The position numbers and the translations under genes were made by a program. Of a stretch of 64,000 nucleotides of DNA, positions 45,432 through 58,459 are shown piece by piece (within the stretch, counting starts at the first letter, position 1; each line of letters starts with the position of its first letter). The notes below the pieces were generated by a model that saw only the letters and a program-made list of their open reading frames with translations, did not search any database and had not been told where the DNA came from. The DNA is from Rattus norvegicus. Taxonomy: Eukaryota; Chordata; Mammalia; Rodentia; Muridae. Location: contig NC_086034.1 of assembly GCF_036323735.1 (NCBI RefSeq), positions 45,294,439-45,358,438 on the forward strand, in the 5' to 3' direction.

Positions 45432-45642
45432 TGCTGGGAAGGTGGCTCAGCAGTTAAGGGCACATGCTGCTCTTACAGAGGACCAATGTTTCTCTCGCAG
45501 TATCTGCCTGTTAGCTCACAGCCACTTGTAATTCCAGTTTCAGAGCATCAGATCTCCTCTGGTCATGCATTCCATCGACGCTGCACACATCTTGTACAAC
45601 TAGACACATGCGCAAACACATACCTAAAAAATAAATCCAACT
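45432..45642 (+). mobile_element. B2/B3-like SINE
   Basis: gctgggaaggtggctcagca then gttaagggcacatgctgctc, gctcacagccacttgtaatt, cagagcatcagatctcctct and an A-rich end with aaaaaataaatcc. Complete but diverged; no clear TSD. Confidence 0.75.
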
Positions 45643-46460
45643 GAAAAATAGTTTATATACTTCTTCTCTGAAATGTAGCTTATTATTCGCATATAGGGAT
45701 GGGCAATTTCAATTGATTTTCCAAGGTTTTATTATTAGTAAATGGTCTATTTTAAAGCAATTGTCTTTTAGTATTTTCCCTTTAAAAGAGGGGGAGATAG
45801 AGAAAGCCTATGCATGCATAACTATCTTGCTCTGTGTATTTCTAGTTTTCAAATGTACAAACAAAGGCTGCAGTGAAATCATTCATCTTAACTTTCTTTA
45901 GTGAACATCAGAATATTTGGCTCTGTCTGTACTGTTGTACAGGGGTGAATGAGTCTGAGCTATACTTTCTGGATGGATAGCACAGAGCAGGCCAAATACT
46001 ACTAGAAACTCATGGTTCTCCCTCTACCCCGTTCTTCTCCCTTTGAGTCTAATGCCAAAACTGAGTATCTGTGTACATTAACAGCAGGCAACATCTTATG
46101 GAAGTTTCCTTTTAGGCACAGAGATACTCGACATTCTCATATGAAGGCAATGGACCTGAATTCAGTCAATGAGCAATGATGGTCATTCATATTTTTTGGG
46201 ATGGGCTTACATTTTTCTTTGTTTTTTCCTGAACAGAAGAAAGGATACATTTCTGGTCTAGATAGCTTGACAGTTATGACTCTACTAATTCAAGGATTTA
46301 TGCCTCCCAAAACTTCTATTATTATCATAACTGCCCTACTCTATTTTTAAAAGAACTTCAAAACAAAGCCAACCCCCCCAAACAAAACAAAACAAAAATC
46401 TAATAAACAAAGAACCTCACTTCAAGGATACATTTTATTCCATGACCAGTTTGATCCCTT
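45643..46460. other. Unique AT-rich sequence, nothing seen
   Basis: No recognisable repeat or exon. Confidence 0.5.
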
Positions 46461-46671
46461 CTAACATTACATCTTTTTTTAAAATATTATTTACTTTATG
46501 TATATGCGTACACTGTCACTGTCCTCAGACTCACCAGAAGAGGGCATCACATCGCATTACAGATGGTTGTGAGGTACCATGTGGTTGCTGAGAATTGTCA
46601 GGACCTCTGGAAGTGCAGTCAGTGCTCTTCAAACTGCTGAGCCATTTCTCCAGCCCCTAACAATGCATCTT
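46461..46671 (-). mobile_element. B2/B3-like SINE with TSD
   Basis: The inverted SINE body occupies 46476-46656: a T-rich tail on the left, ctcaccagaagagggcatca, ttacagatggttgtgaggta, ggacctctggaagtgcagtc and gagccatttctccagccc at the right (complement of the SINE start). TSDs ctaacattacatctt (46461-46475) and ctaacaatgcatctt (46657-46671) agree at 13 of 15 positions. Confidence 0.88.
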
Positions 46672-49149
46672 AAATAAAGGAGGGCTGAAAAAAGATTCCC
46701 TTCTTTTTTTTTTTTTAGTCCTGGACCGGAAGAAAACATGTTTTTTCTTTAGTTTTGGAACAAAATAAGTAAATTTCTCTCTGCTTTATCATCTTGACTA
46801 ATTTCCCCTTGTAAATCAGACTTTATTATAGCAAAGGTGAGAAAGCTATTTTTTTTTTGGATAAGCATACTTTAAACTTCTCTCTTCCCACAGTACTTAC
46901 AGACATTGGAGTGAAGAAGTCCCTGCAGGCCACTTGCAAATATGTTTCTACTCGCCACTTTAAATTACTGCTGCCTTTGGAAGAGAGAGAATGCCTCCCT
47001 TTGTCAAAATGGGAATGGGAGGTGCACATGACAATCCCTTTTCCTTAAGATTGGGGACTGCACAAAGCTGTCAGTTTTAAAAATGACACTGTGGCACAGC
47101 CTTTCTTTAAGATGGTGTCTTTCATTTTTGACTCCCGCTGTTCCTGACAGTTGAAATGGCAGCAGGAGGTGGAAACTAAAGCAAGTTCTCCTGGCATTTG
47201 CCCTTAGGTAGAAATTAATAATAGAAGAAACAGGCATGTGCTTAAAAACAGTTAGTGTCAGATGTCATGCAATGGATTGTGACCAATCCCCTAATGAGAT
47301 GACCTGAACTGTCTATAATTTCCCAAAGACAGACGTAATTCGCATGCTTGCTCACAGCGTCCATCTGCGTTCTTGTGCTTGCAGAGCATTTGATGTGTTC
47401 CAAGTTGTTATGCGCCATTCAGCAACTATGCCAAGGCCTGCAACTGTATTTCTTAATCCTACGTTATTTGCCTACTTTGAATATGATAAGTGTGGGTGGC
47501 TTCTAATTTCTCTTTTCTATAACCATATGTCTGGTGCACATCTCAATTTGCTTTATTCATCAAAAGGCATTATTAGACACCCAGTAGTCCTGTTGATTTC
47601 AATCTAAATATTAACTCCATGATTTTACAGGTTTATTAGAGCTCGAAGTGTCTTCTAGCTGACTTTGTTTATGTGTTGCTGGATTTTATCTTCTTTTGTT
47701 CGTCTGATGCTTTCTTGTTCTGCATCATCAGCTGGTTTGTGTATAACATTTGCAGTTCCTTTCCTTGCAGAAGGATGCTCTATTCCCATGGCTTGGGATC
47801 CAGACATACAATAGAATTTAAATGATCTGCTCCCAAACCCCACTTTGCTACTTGAATACCCATATTCAGCTCTGGGAATATGCAACAGCACTTAACTATG
47901 TGGTTATGTATGAGATATACAGTCTTTCTTTCGACTCCATAAATTTTCATATCTGTTCCTGTGATACCTGCCAACTGCATTGGCATGTACTTTAAACTTG
48001 TACACAGCCTTCCTCTCCTTGCTTTAGGTGATGAATATTGATTTATTTATCACTTCCTTAACTTCATGCTATCATCTCTGTAGCTTTTACAGATACCTCT
48101 TTCTTAAGCGCGATTGCTCCTTGTTTTTCTCATTTATCTCTTTTGATCCACTTTATTCAAGATGCTTTCCTTAGCGGATGGGCCGCCTAGCTATTGGGCA
48201 AGATTAATTACCCTTTAACACTTTGCACTTCCTGTGCTTTGGTATAGATTATTGATCACATATATCTAGCTGTATCTGTGTTGATTAAAGGTCCAGAATG
48301 TACAATGTTTAACCATTTACTGATTCTATCATGATATCTGGTTGCTGTTAATAGTTGGCTATTCTCTTCTTATTTCTAATCTGTATTTAATACCAGTAAG
48401 AATTAAGCTAGTTATTATTCCATTTTTACCTGGTACATGTTAGTAACCGATACTTTTATCTTAAGTTGTAATACATTTTTTAAAGTTATATATATGACAT
48501 CTTTGACACTATTAAAGTGATATACCTATTTACTAATTTCTTTAAAAATTCTTATCTATTTTTCATTCTCTAGGTGTCTTTATTATCTTATTGAAGCAAA
48601 ACACAGTGTTCACTTTAGGGTAAGTAAAAAATAAATAATTTATTTTGAGCCAAATATCAGTATTTATGACTTGAAAACAGAAACTCAGGTTGCTTCAAAG
48701 GACATGTCCCACTATGGCAGTGATTGTGTGAACTTTTATTACTTATGGAACAAAAGGCACGCATCAGTGCATTTACCAAAATCATTGATGGAGAACACAG
48801 GTCAAGAGACTACAGCAGACCGACAAAAGTCTTTGTTCTGTGTTTCAGACACAATGTCCTGGCATTCTGAGTTTTATTGTTGTTGTTGTTGCTGCTGTTG
48901 CTGTTGCTGTTGTCTTTGTTTTGTTGTTTTCTTCCCCTAGTGGTATGGGCAATGAATGTCTGTTAAGGGGTCTAAAGTTAGCTATGGATTCACAACATTC
49001 TAACTCTGAACAATCAAGAAATTTATATTACGTCTTACAGATTCTTCAACCAGGTATTCTTTCCCCTAGGAAAATCAGTTTACAGTTTATATAGGGGTGG
49101 CATTTTACTATTTGCTCTGGTAGAAAGTTTCCAAACCTGGCTCTGTTTC
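46672..49149. other. Unique sequence with a CTG/TTG repeat
   Basis: No gene recognised. The stretch 47040-47400 is free of repeat fragments and somewhat less AT-rich than its surroundings. Several short frames on both strands (46857-47891) have no recognisable family. Confidence 0.5.
48877..48930. repeat. TTG/CTG trinucleotide repeat
   Basis: TTG and CTG units mixed (tgttgttgttgctgctgttg and onward), so CAA/CAG on the minus strand. Confidence 0.95.
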
Positions 49150-49300
49150 AAAACCACATTTCGGCTGGGGATTTAGCTCAGTGGTAGAGCGCTTACCTAG
49201 GAAGCACAAGGCCCTGGGTTCGGTCCCCAGCTCCGGAAAAAAAAAAAAAAGAACCAAAAAAACAAAAAACAAAAAAACAAAAAAACAAAACCACATTTCG
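49150..49300 (+). mobile_element. Young ID (BC1-derived) SINE with perfect 14-bp TSD
   Basis: The ~74-bp body runs from ggctggggatttagctcagt (49163) to gtccccagctccgg (49236). It has an intact pol III A box (tagctcagtgg, 49174-49184) and B box (ggttcggtccc, 49217-49227), followed by an A-rich tail with C and G interruptions (49237-49286). The flanks aaaaccacatttcg are identical at 49150-49163 and 49287-49300. Only a few body positions differ from the usual rat ID sequence (ttacctaggaagcac), two of them at former CpG or similar sites. ID elements of this type are highly amplified in rat, which makes this the best species marker in the window. Confidence 0.97.
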
Positions 49301-51603
49301 AACTGTAGAGAAATCATTGCAAGAAGGCCATTTCTAGTTATACTTATAAATTGTTATCTTGTTACTGAGGGTCATGACTAGTGAGAAGCAAAGTGACCAG
49401 GTGGAGCGCATGCTGTCAAGAGACCCTATCTTGCACTGCTAGCTGTCTTTGTAATTAAAGCTGGTTGAGTGATTTGTGGGTGAATATGGTGTACTCGATT
49501 CTCTCTACCTGGGGGATCTAAGAGTATCCTTGGATTTTCCCTTTTATACCCCTGCTGCAATGGTTGGAAGAATTGTTCTGCCAATTAGAACCCCCAAATG
49601 AAGAAAACATGGTTACTATGCAATGGACATATGACACCAGTATGTATTAAACTATACTGTAAAGCGGCAGAAGTTCAGAGCTATTGGCTATTAACTTGCA
49701 TTCATTGTACTGAGAAGAGTATGCATAAAGCATGCCCCTGATATATCATCTTTTGATATATAAAATAGTTTAATAACTCATTAGTTGAGAGTGCAGATGA
49801 TTTCAGAAGTTTTGTTACTTAAGAATAATCACTTTACTGAAGGTTTAGAAGCTATTGCAAATTTCAGGGGTTTGATATGGAAGTTAAAAGGAAATAGAAA
49901 AATCTTAGTTGACCATTTAAACTTATATGGTCAGTGAATTTTAAAGAACCCACAAATGTATATAATCATGACTTGTCATGCCAATGCATTAATAATGTTA
50001 ATTTATAAGGTTTTGAGAAATTTTAGGGAGTCCTAGTCTAGGGAATCTATTTTATTCTTTGGTATAGACAGGAAACTCTAAAACTTACCTCTTTTTCTGT
50101 AGAAATATGATAACTAGATAACTCATTATCTTTTTTGAGTCAGCAAATTCTGCTGAAGGTTATAATTGTTAGGTAGAAATTTCCTAAATTTGAAGAAATT
50201 ATTTTCCTAAGGGTTCACTTCTCTTCTACTAGGAAATTGTCTTCTGAGTCAGCCAATTCTCTTGCTGGGCCACCACAATTACCACACAAAATTTGCTTTA
50301 TATATATTTAGCACTATCCCACCATATTACTTATACTTTGCAAGTTCTACCCTCAAGAAAAGTTTAGATTAAATCTATTCCACTCTTCACATGACAGTTC
50401 TTAAAATGTTTGCTGACAGCCCACCATGATTCCACTACAACCTATTATGTTAGCTTTAAATATTCTTTTTCTTCAACCATATATTGTAGAAAACTAACCA
50501 AACTTTCTGAAGAAAGTGATTGGCTCCCCCTCCCCCCCTCATTTACAAGTGTGTCTCTTCAGATTCAATAGGAACCATATCTGACCAGTCAAATGGGGTG
50601 CAATGATTTTGGAGTACAAGAAGACTTTCCTCAGTGGTCCTTTGCTTCTGTTTCTATAGATTGAGGGGTTGTTTGCTCATTTAGAACTCAATGAAATTGT
50701 ACCATCTTAAACCTCTAGGATTTGCTCCATAGTATGTTATCATTCAGAGAGATCTTCTATGCTCTTTGTGTGTATTAGGTTCCTTGAAAACAATGTAGAC
50801 TTGTGCAATTGTTTAAATTATTTTTGAAAATTGTTATTTTAAAGTAAAGATTACTTATTAAATCTGGAGACCACAATTGAATTAAACATTTAATTTTGTG
50901 TGTGCTTTTAAATGAGCATTATTTGTTAATTTATGAGTGATCTGTGAAAATTTTCCCCTAGTTTGATTTTTTGAGATGATATCCTACTATATTTTTAGTT
51001 GTATAACAGAATCCATGATATATTTACTTCACATATATCACACTTAAAGACATCACTGGCAACATTTTCTGTGAATTATTCATTCATGGAGATTTCCCAT
51101 TCCATTCATGTTACTTCCAAAAATAATATGTGCAAATGAAAATTAGTTTGAAATATTCAACATCAATAGAAAAATAAATAATAAATGACAAATTATAGTA
51201 AATATTGTATGATGTACAGAACCAGGCAGCAGTAAACTGTGGTGTTTGATTGTAGGTTTCTGACTACCCCGGGACTCCGTAGATTGTAATTGGAAGGCAA
51301 GAGCTGCATCTGGGATGCTGATAGTGCTTTGTGTCTTATGCTAGGCACTAGACACATGATTAGGGAAAAGTCATTAATTATGATGGGCACAAGTCTCTAC
51401 ATGTGTCAGTTGAAAGCCATGAAATATATTTTTATATTGTCTATACTAGAAATTCTAAGCATGCTTTTCAACTTTTCAAACTTATTAATTCCATTTTCTA
51501 GACCTCTGAAAGGTAAATTCTGTTTTCATACTATCATCTGGTTGATGCATTATTTCTCCTGCTCTGCTGTACTTATTTTTTCTTCACATTTCAATGGATC
51601 ATG
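49301..51603. other. AT-rich unique sequence, no gene seen
   Basis: No repeat family or exon recognised. The 105-codon frame at 51290-51607 (+) has no recognisable features. Confidence 0.5.
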
Positions 51604-51891
51604 GTAGAGAGATTCAGAGATAAATCAGTCTGTAAGATGCTTGCTGTGCAAAGATGAAGATCTACGGTCATCAGTTCATGCAAAATGCCAGTCTTGGTAG
51701 TGCTCACTAGTATTCCCCGAAATGGAGAAACAGACAGGGAGGAAAGAGAATCCCTGTGAACTATGAACTCTACCTAGCCTGGCCAATGAACCAGGTATCA
51801 AAAAAAAATGGGCAGGTTTTAAAAAGTAACACCAATGTTGACCTCTGACCTTGACATATACATGTACATACAATTACAAAAATAAACCATT
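51604..51891 (+). mobile_element. B4-like SINE
   Basis: tRNA-like start (agagataaatcagtctgtaa then gatgcttgctgtgca), B1-like middle (tcttggtagtgctcactagt, cctagcctggccaatgaacc then aggtatcaaaaaa) and the B4 3' part (accaatgttgacctctgacc then ttgacatatacatgtaca). The order is that of a B4 composite SINE. Confidence 0.7.
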
Positions 51892-52704
51892 GTGTAACTA
51901 CTAAGATTTTTACATAGGCTAATATATTCTACTTTTAACAATTGTCACCTCTGCAGATAGAATGTTTTACATATTATAGTACCAAAAGATTCTGAATTTT
52001 TTAAAAATGAAGTTCTGATTGGCTACTGGTGTCTTATACTTTCTTTCCAAGACACCAAGGAAATAGGTTTCTTTAAATAATTGACTAGAGATTCACATTC
52101 TATAGTTCTGTTGGCTGTAGTAGGCCCTGTATCATGTAATCAAGCATGTCTATTGAAATATGCTGAAAGTGACGGAATGTGTTTATTAGTAACAATTTAT
52201 TGTCACTTTGATTTAAGACACTGGACATAACTATAATTAACAATAAATGAAAGGGAATGCAGTCAGTGATTAGGGTGATTAAAGCTGGAAATGTCAATAA
52301 AAAAGGAGCAAATAAGCACAGGAGAGTCAGTAGAAAAAGCATCAAAATAATGAAAAAGATGGAGAATGTACCTGGGTGGGAACAAGCGAGAAATGAGGGG
52401 ATACAGATTTAAGTGGTTCATCCCATCCTAGTCTACCAACTCGACCATGATTTCTAAAAAAAGCTCAATATTTTATTTATTCATCATCAATTTCAGTCAT
52501 TCTTTGAAAATTTCAAATACACATATTGTACATTTTGATTACTCTTGCATCCTCTTTTATCTTTCCGTTCTACTCCTTTAACCTCTTCTTCTACCTAGAG
52601 GGCCATTTCTTATGTCTACCATGTCCTCTTGGTTTACAGCTCATTGGCCTTCTGTTAACAGATAACTTTGCTATCTGCTTTCACTCGAGACATCCATTTT
52701 AATA
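51892..52704. other. AT-rich sequence; possible eroded L1 3' end
   Basis: 52455-52680 has the complement-of-A-tail and CT-rich look of an old L1 3' UTR (-), but the resemblance is too weak to call. Otherwise nothing is recognised. Confidence 0.4.
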
Positions 52705-52744
52705 ACAGGTTTACTTTTATTTTCATTAATATGTGTGTGTGTGT

Positions 52745-52777
<33 letters not shown>

Positions 52778-52946
52778 CCCATAGAAGCACACGCACATGC
52801 CCATAGAAGCCAGCGGAGGGCTTTTTCATCTCATGGAGGTGGCATGAGAGTTGGTGGTGATGCTCCCAGGGTGGGTGCTGGCAACCAAACTCAGGTCCCC
52901 TAGAAGACCATGAAGCCCTCTTAATCACTGAGCCATCTTTGCAGTC
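52705..52946 (-). mobile_element. B3-like SINE carrying a GT microsatellite
   Basis: The inverted SINE has a GT tract in its 3' body (52732-52777), then gtggcatgagagttggtggt, gggtgctggcaaccaaactc then aggtcccctagaaga, and cactgagccatctttgcagt at the SINE 5' end. Confidence 0.7.
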
Positions 52947-53031
52947 TTAGAAAATCCATTTTTTATTCCTCTTATTATTTTGATCATTGTAAGAAACATT
53001 TACTGAGGGTTTGATACATCCTGCTAAGAAG

Positions 53032-53325
53032 GTTGTAGTGCACCACACAAAAGAGGGCTTCCTCTTCTCTGCTTGATCTGGGGAGCCCAACGCACACTCT
53101 ACCTGGGGAATGTTACATAATCTCTGGTGAAATTACAGGGTCAACTTCCTGGAATGCCTCATCATGCAAAGGAGGTGACCCCAGAATCTGAAACCCCAGC
53201 CAATGAAACTTCACCCTAAGAAGAACCCCTTCCCACTTTCCAAGGTTTATATAGTCCGTGTTCACCCAGAATAAAGCCTATGCGTATAAGCTATTTTGAT
53301 GAATACTGTCTGATAGTGCTCTTTC
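53032..53325 (+). mobile_element. Probable solo LTR (endogenous retrovirus, class uncertain)
   Basis: Contains a CCAAT box (agccaatgaaac, about 53198), a TATA box (gtttatatagtc, about 53245) and a polyadenylation signal (agaataaagcct, about 53269) in the correct order and spacing for an LTR promoter-R-U5. Segments such as aaattacagggtcaacttcc then tggaatgcctcatcatgcaa look like a rodent ERVK-type family. Ends and TSD are not clear and no internal region adjoins it. Confidence 0.6.
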
Positions 53326-53509
53326 TTTATTTTTTTGTAATATGTCTTTATTTCATAAAAGAATAGGACATTAAGACATTTCTAGAACACTGTTAAAAGA
53401 AAATATTATTACATTTGTATTACAGGAAAAAGGTTATATATTCTAAAAGCAGTATAGAGATCTAGTAATCCGTTTGGTCACCAAGTTCTACTGATGTGAT
53501 AAACATAAG

Positions 53510-53605
53510 AAGATTTGGAGGCCAGTTGCTGGAATATTAAAAAGATTTGGAGGTTAGTTGCTGGAATATTAAAAAGATTTGGAGGCCAGTTGCTGGAATA
53601 TTAGG
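53510..53605. repeat. Minisatellite, three 32-bp units
   Basis: aagatttggagg starts at 53510, 53542 and 53574, each unit continuing agttgctggaatatta. Units 1 and 3 carry cc after aagatttggagg-; unit 2 carries tt at that place. Confidence 0.95.
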
Positions 53606-54249
53606 TGGAAGTGAGTAGATGGCAACAGTTCCAGGAGAATAAACAAACAAAACTGCAACTCTACCAGAAGTGTTCAGATTTACATGATTCCCTATTCCAC
53701 CAATGATGATGGGAGAGTTGCAGGCCATGTAGAGATAAGGATTTCTTCACAACATCCAGAGCATTGATTAACGTGCTCTCCATCCTGAAACTAGAAGCCA
53801 TCTAATGGAGAGAGCTCTTTCTTTGAAGTTTGTCTAAAAGAACTGTAACATTGGAGAGATGTAACACTGAGTTCTTCAGAGGAGACCCCTTCCCAACATT
53901 CACTACCTGATGGTGATCCTGCTGTCAAGGCAGGAGGACCATAGAAATTGCTCTGCTCCGTCCTTTCTTGCTTGTGTGCAATGACACCTGAATACCACAA
54001 GGAAAAAGGAGAAGAATGGAATCACAAGGGTTAAAAATTGTATATGCCCTTGAAGATGCCAAAGAAATATAACCCCAAATATAGCAACTGCCCTGTGGGC
54101 ACTTGCTTCATCTCAGCCTTTCTGTGCCTTCAATTATCCCTGTTCAGTCAGGATTTTATTCCTTGGTGTATTCCTTCCTCTCAGGGTGACAGTTATAGCT
54201 GTTAACATTATGTGTCAGAATTCATGCTTTTGAAGTTACACAATGCCTT

Positions 54250-54256
54250 ATAATAT

Positions 54257-54302
<46 letters not shown>
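54250..54302. repeat. AT/GT compound microsatellite
   Basis: A short AT run passes into about 16 GT units. Confidence 0.95.
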
Positions 54303-54303
<1 letters not shown>

Positions 54304-55498
54304 CTAATAACATAAATGTGTATAATGTGACTCTAGATGGAAACCTTTTAAGCATGTGGGATTCAATCTGTTGGTGATTTTTGGTGCCTTTGTTCTGTTC
54401 TATATTTCATTTCATTTACTTTTTTATTATATTGAAAATTTCCACTGTATACATTCATTTTATGGGGAATTGTGCTATATGATGATGACATTTTAATACA
54501 AGCATGTGTTTTACACTGGACATTTGTTCACCTTCATCTTCTGTATTTTAAAGGTCAGGTTGTAAAAAAAAGATCACATTTCTCAAGTTCTGTCCTAAAA
54601 ATGTAATCCCAGACAATAAGACAAGGACTATGTTCTTGAAGAACAAAACTGTACTCTACAGACAATTGCTTTAAGACATCAGTGATTAAAGAGACCCCGT
54701 AGAGCTTAGTGTAACTTTTAAAATCTTAAAATGTTTCACTTTTCTTACATTTACGTGTGACAATTTTACAAGATTGCCTTAATTTCGCAGACACAAAATT
54801 TCTCTGCCTAGCAAATTCAGACAGAATACTAGTCTCATGGGATCAAGTAGAATTAAAAAAAATCCTTAATAACTTTTAGAATGTAAATAAACTGACAAAC
54901 AGTCCTATGTGTCTCACAGAGCAGCTGCTCGTGCACCAACAGCACTGCGATTTCTCCTCCCGCCTTCTCCAGCATCAGCACTAGTTTGCTTTTGAGAGCA
55001 GGCTGAGATCATTGGGCACACATTAAGTCTTCTTCAGTGTTTTACCTGATGGCTCTGCATATCCCATGTGGTATGCAGATGGAGTCAGAAGATTGCTGCA
55101 GAGGCCTGGGCAACTGCACTACATTCTTCATCATCTGAGTGAAGAATCTATTCGCTGCATCCACTTAAGGGTGTTTCTTTCTTCTGTTTCACTTTGCAAC
55201 TGAAGTAAGAGCTGTGAGGTAAACTTCACAGCATTTTATGTCTATAAAATTGTGCTCCTACTAAATTAGAATTTGTTGTATAATAAAACAGTTTGTTTCC
55301 ATGATAATAGAACAAAAAATAACACAAATAAACTTTGCATGATTTAATCATTTTAAGCATTTACAGTTGTATGTTTTTATGCCTCTTATTTATGTTGTCT
55401 TACATACTGAGTATTCTAATATAAATAGTATCAATTGCATAGAAAAGTTCTTTTGGTAAGGATGTTACTGATTCAATAACTAAAATCTGCTAATTAAA

Positions 55499-55528
55499 CC
55501 AATCAATCAATGAATCAATCAATCAATG
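55499..55528. repeat. Short CAAT tetranucleotide repeat
   Basis: ccaatcaatcaatgaatcaa and two further units, with one G interruption. Confidence 0.85.
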
Positions 55529-56089
55529 CATATTTATTGCAGTAAATATTTTTCTTCACAACTCTTTAACAATACAGAATGAATATGAATACACAGAATA
55601 ATTCATTTTCTCAAAGAGAAAAATATTACAAGAGAATGTACACTTGAATAATCCACCATGAAACCTAAGAATACTTGTTCCCGGAGTTTAGAGAACCACT
55701 GGGGTGATCCTGAACCAGAATGGTTACCCTTGATTTAGATGAGCAGAAGAAAGCTGAAAACATTTTTGGCCAGGTTGAAGCTCTGAGTGGGTGTGAGGCT
55801 TTGAGGAGAGGGGAGTGTCAGTGTAACAGTTCGTATATATTGACGCTGTGCAGTGTAAATTAAACCAGTAAATAGTGCTAAGCCGTAATGATACTGCAAG
55901 ATTTTGAAGAGTGAGGTAGGCCCACACACATTTATGGTCTTATGTGACAGATGATAAACATCTACAGTTAGCTTGTCCTGTGTTAAACATTGTTGTATGA
56001 AGTTTACCTAATTAGTTACATAAGCCATGGACCAACCATGAGTAGAAGCTACAGTCAGCATATGATTTCTAACCCAAGGTACACGTGTC

Positions 56090-56335
56090 AGAAGCTGGAT
56101 GACAATATTAAGAGGTGGTGCAAACTTGAGAGGTAGGCCCGTGCTCTCAGGACGAACTGAACTAGTTCTCCTAAGACATTAGTCAAATCATGACTTCCTT
56201 GACAGTTACTGGCTTTGTAACATGCAGCCCTGCTCCGTGCTGCTGTCGGCCACAGCAGCTTCACTAGAATAATGTAGAATAACAACACACCCTGAACTTC
56301 CAGAACCATGGACTACATGATGAAAATGGATAGAA
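56090..56335 (+). mobile_element. Possible MLT/MST-type MaLR LTR remnant
   Basis: gctggatgacaatattaaga then ggtggtgcaaacttgag resembles the MaLR LTR opening portion, and tgaacttccagaaccatgg the part before its polyadenylation region. Heavily decayed. Confidence 0.3.
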
Positions 56336-58459
56336 ATCACTCCCCCTCAGACATTTCCTTATAGTACCAGAATATAGATGAATGCAGTACGTGTCATGAT
56401 TGTTATTTCACAGTGAGAGAATGCAGACAACTGGAGAAAGCCATTAGCTTTTTTTATGCAACTGGAGGCAGGTGGGGCTAAGATTTATAGTCACAAAGTT
56501 TAACTTCTAGTTGTGGTCATGGAAATATTTCTCCATTCAATAACATAAGGATTCCATAGGCAGAATAACATATAGCCCTCTTAAGTAGGCAACACCATGT
56601 CATTTTACAGTTTGATACACACTGTTATATAGCTATAACTATAATAGCTACAGTTCAAACATCTGCCGATATGAGAATACAATGTTGACTTGATTTAAAT
56701 CGCAATAAAAGGGAAATATCTAATCAATAATTAATAATTAAACTAATAATTAGACACAGTGCCATATTATAATATGTGCCATTTTCAGAATTTCTAAGGA
56801 TGTAACTTAGGGACTTTTTTGTTGTTTGCATTCATGAACACCCATATTCATATTATAAATTCTTATTTACAAATATTTCTTTCTATCTATCAGTTCTTTC
56901 CACTAACTTCTTCTATATTTATCCTCATTAATCCTTATACAGGCTTTGAAGGCCATAAAAGAATCAAGTACAAAAGACCCTTATAAGATATGATGAAAAC
57001 CAAGTTTGCTTAATCATTAATCCACTTAATTTGGCTTATGAGAATAGACTCTTAAAGGGTTACAAGGTTTGTGATGATATTAATAGCTTCAAAGTAGCCA
57101 CAAAGAAGTTCATTTATATGTTAAAAGTGACAACATATTGCAAAGCAAGACTTTATAAAAAATTAGTCAGGAAATAAAACACTTGCCTCTTCTTCGTGAC
57201 AGATATTTAGGCTCCATCTTCACTCTTTCAAATTTTCAGTGTCTTCTTTTCTTTTCTTTAATTTAAAAAAAAAAAACTTCTGCTGCCATTTTGCTCAAGG
57301 ATGAATAGAATGCATGTTTCTTTAACACCTCATATGGCAATTAAAGTACTCATTTAACCTATTTTGTGATATTCCGACTGTGTAGTGAGCTAATGGATAT
57401 TGCAACTTTAAGGCCAGAGAATTGTGGCTTCTGGTTTGAGTTCTTCCCTGAAGTCAAGTAGGTAGAAGGATTGAGGCTGAATTACTATGCAAGGCACATG
57501 AGACTTCATTGTTCACAAGCTTTCTATTGAATTCTGGTGACTGGTGAATATGTCAGCAACCTGGCCTGAGGTCATTTACAGTTACTATGCTTGGAATGTT
57601 TTGGAACACAGTGAACATGGTTCTTCCAATTATTTACTGATTCTGTAAGTACTGAAGAGATAACTAGGGTTCAATTTGACAATGAGATATTTAATGGCAT
57701 TTGAAAGGATGAAAGTGGTGTGCACTGGAAGACAAGAAGATTGTTTACTGCTGAGACACATTTAGAAAATCGTCCCAGGGAGCAAATGGTGCCTTCTTGA
57801 TGCATAAGAAGTCTTACCTCATTCCTCGTTTAAGTCAGCCTGGACTAGGAATCAGAGCTTAACACATGCTCCTAAAAGACCCTCAGTACCACTGGTATGG
57901 TTCATATTCCAATGGAGTCTTTGTATTCTAAAGCCTAAAATCTAAAGCCTAAAGCTTGCCTTTGTCCAGGGAGGGGATAGGCAGGCAGATACATCGAAAT
58001 AGGATTTGTCCAGACTATTGCATTTTGTTTAAGAATTGTTGAAACTTAAAAACCCAAATCTGCCATACCCGAGCTTTGCTAGTTATCACGCCCTTATTAA
58101 ACATCAGATATAAATAATTTACTGAGATTTGTTTATTACTTAAATTCATTCTTTGGCAATTGAATATTTTCATAATCATATAAATGCATCTGGTTTCTCT
58201 CAGATCCCCTTCAGCCACCCACTCAATGTTCACATCTTTGATGATTTCTCTGTACTTTAGTGCAGAAGTCACTCACCTGCTCTCACAGAGCAGCCGCATC
58301 AGTAGTAACCAATACTGGTGATCCTTTTACATATATTTTGTATAGAAATAAGCATATCTGTAGTATTACCACAGTTATTTGCCTTACTTCCATTCTAACT
58401 TTTAGCGTGGTCAAAGGGTTCTAACCTTGATGCAATAGGGTTTGTGTCCATATAACAGA
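56336..58459. other. AT-rich unique sequence, no gene seen
   Basis: No repeat family or exon recognised. Confidence 0.5.

Larger units (their letters stand above)
53326..56089. other. Unique sequence with minisatellite and microsatellites
   Basis: No exon recognised. A small, relatively GC-rich patch at about 54910-55150 stands out from its surroundings but has no interpretable frame. Confidence 0.5.

Noticed and set aside
47040..47400. A hidden exon or small gene
   Set aside because: Overlapping short frames on both strands show no recognisable protein and no consistent splice sites.
49163..49236. A possible functional tRNA gene
   Set aside because: It has pol III boxes and tRNA-like text, but it is an ID SINE: A tail, TSD, and no foldable full tRNA with anticodon arm.
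52455..52680. Old L1 3' UTR in reverse orientation
   Set aside because: The CT-rich texture fits, but no specific landmark shared with the other L1 3' ends in the window could be found.
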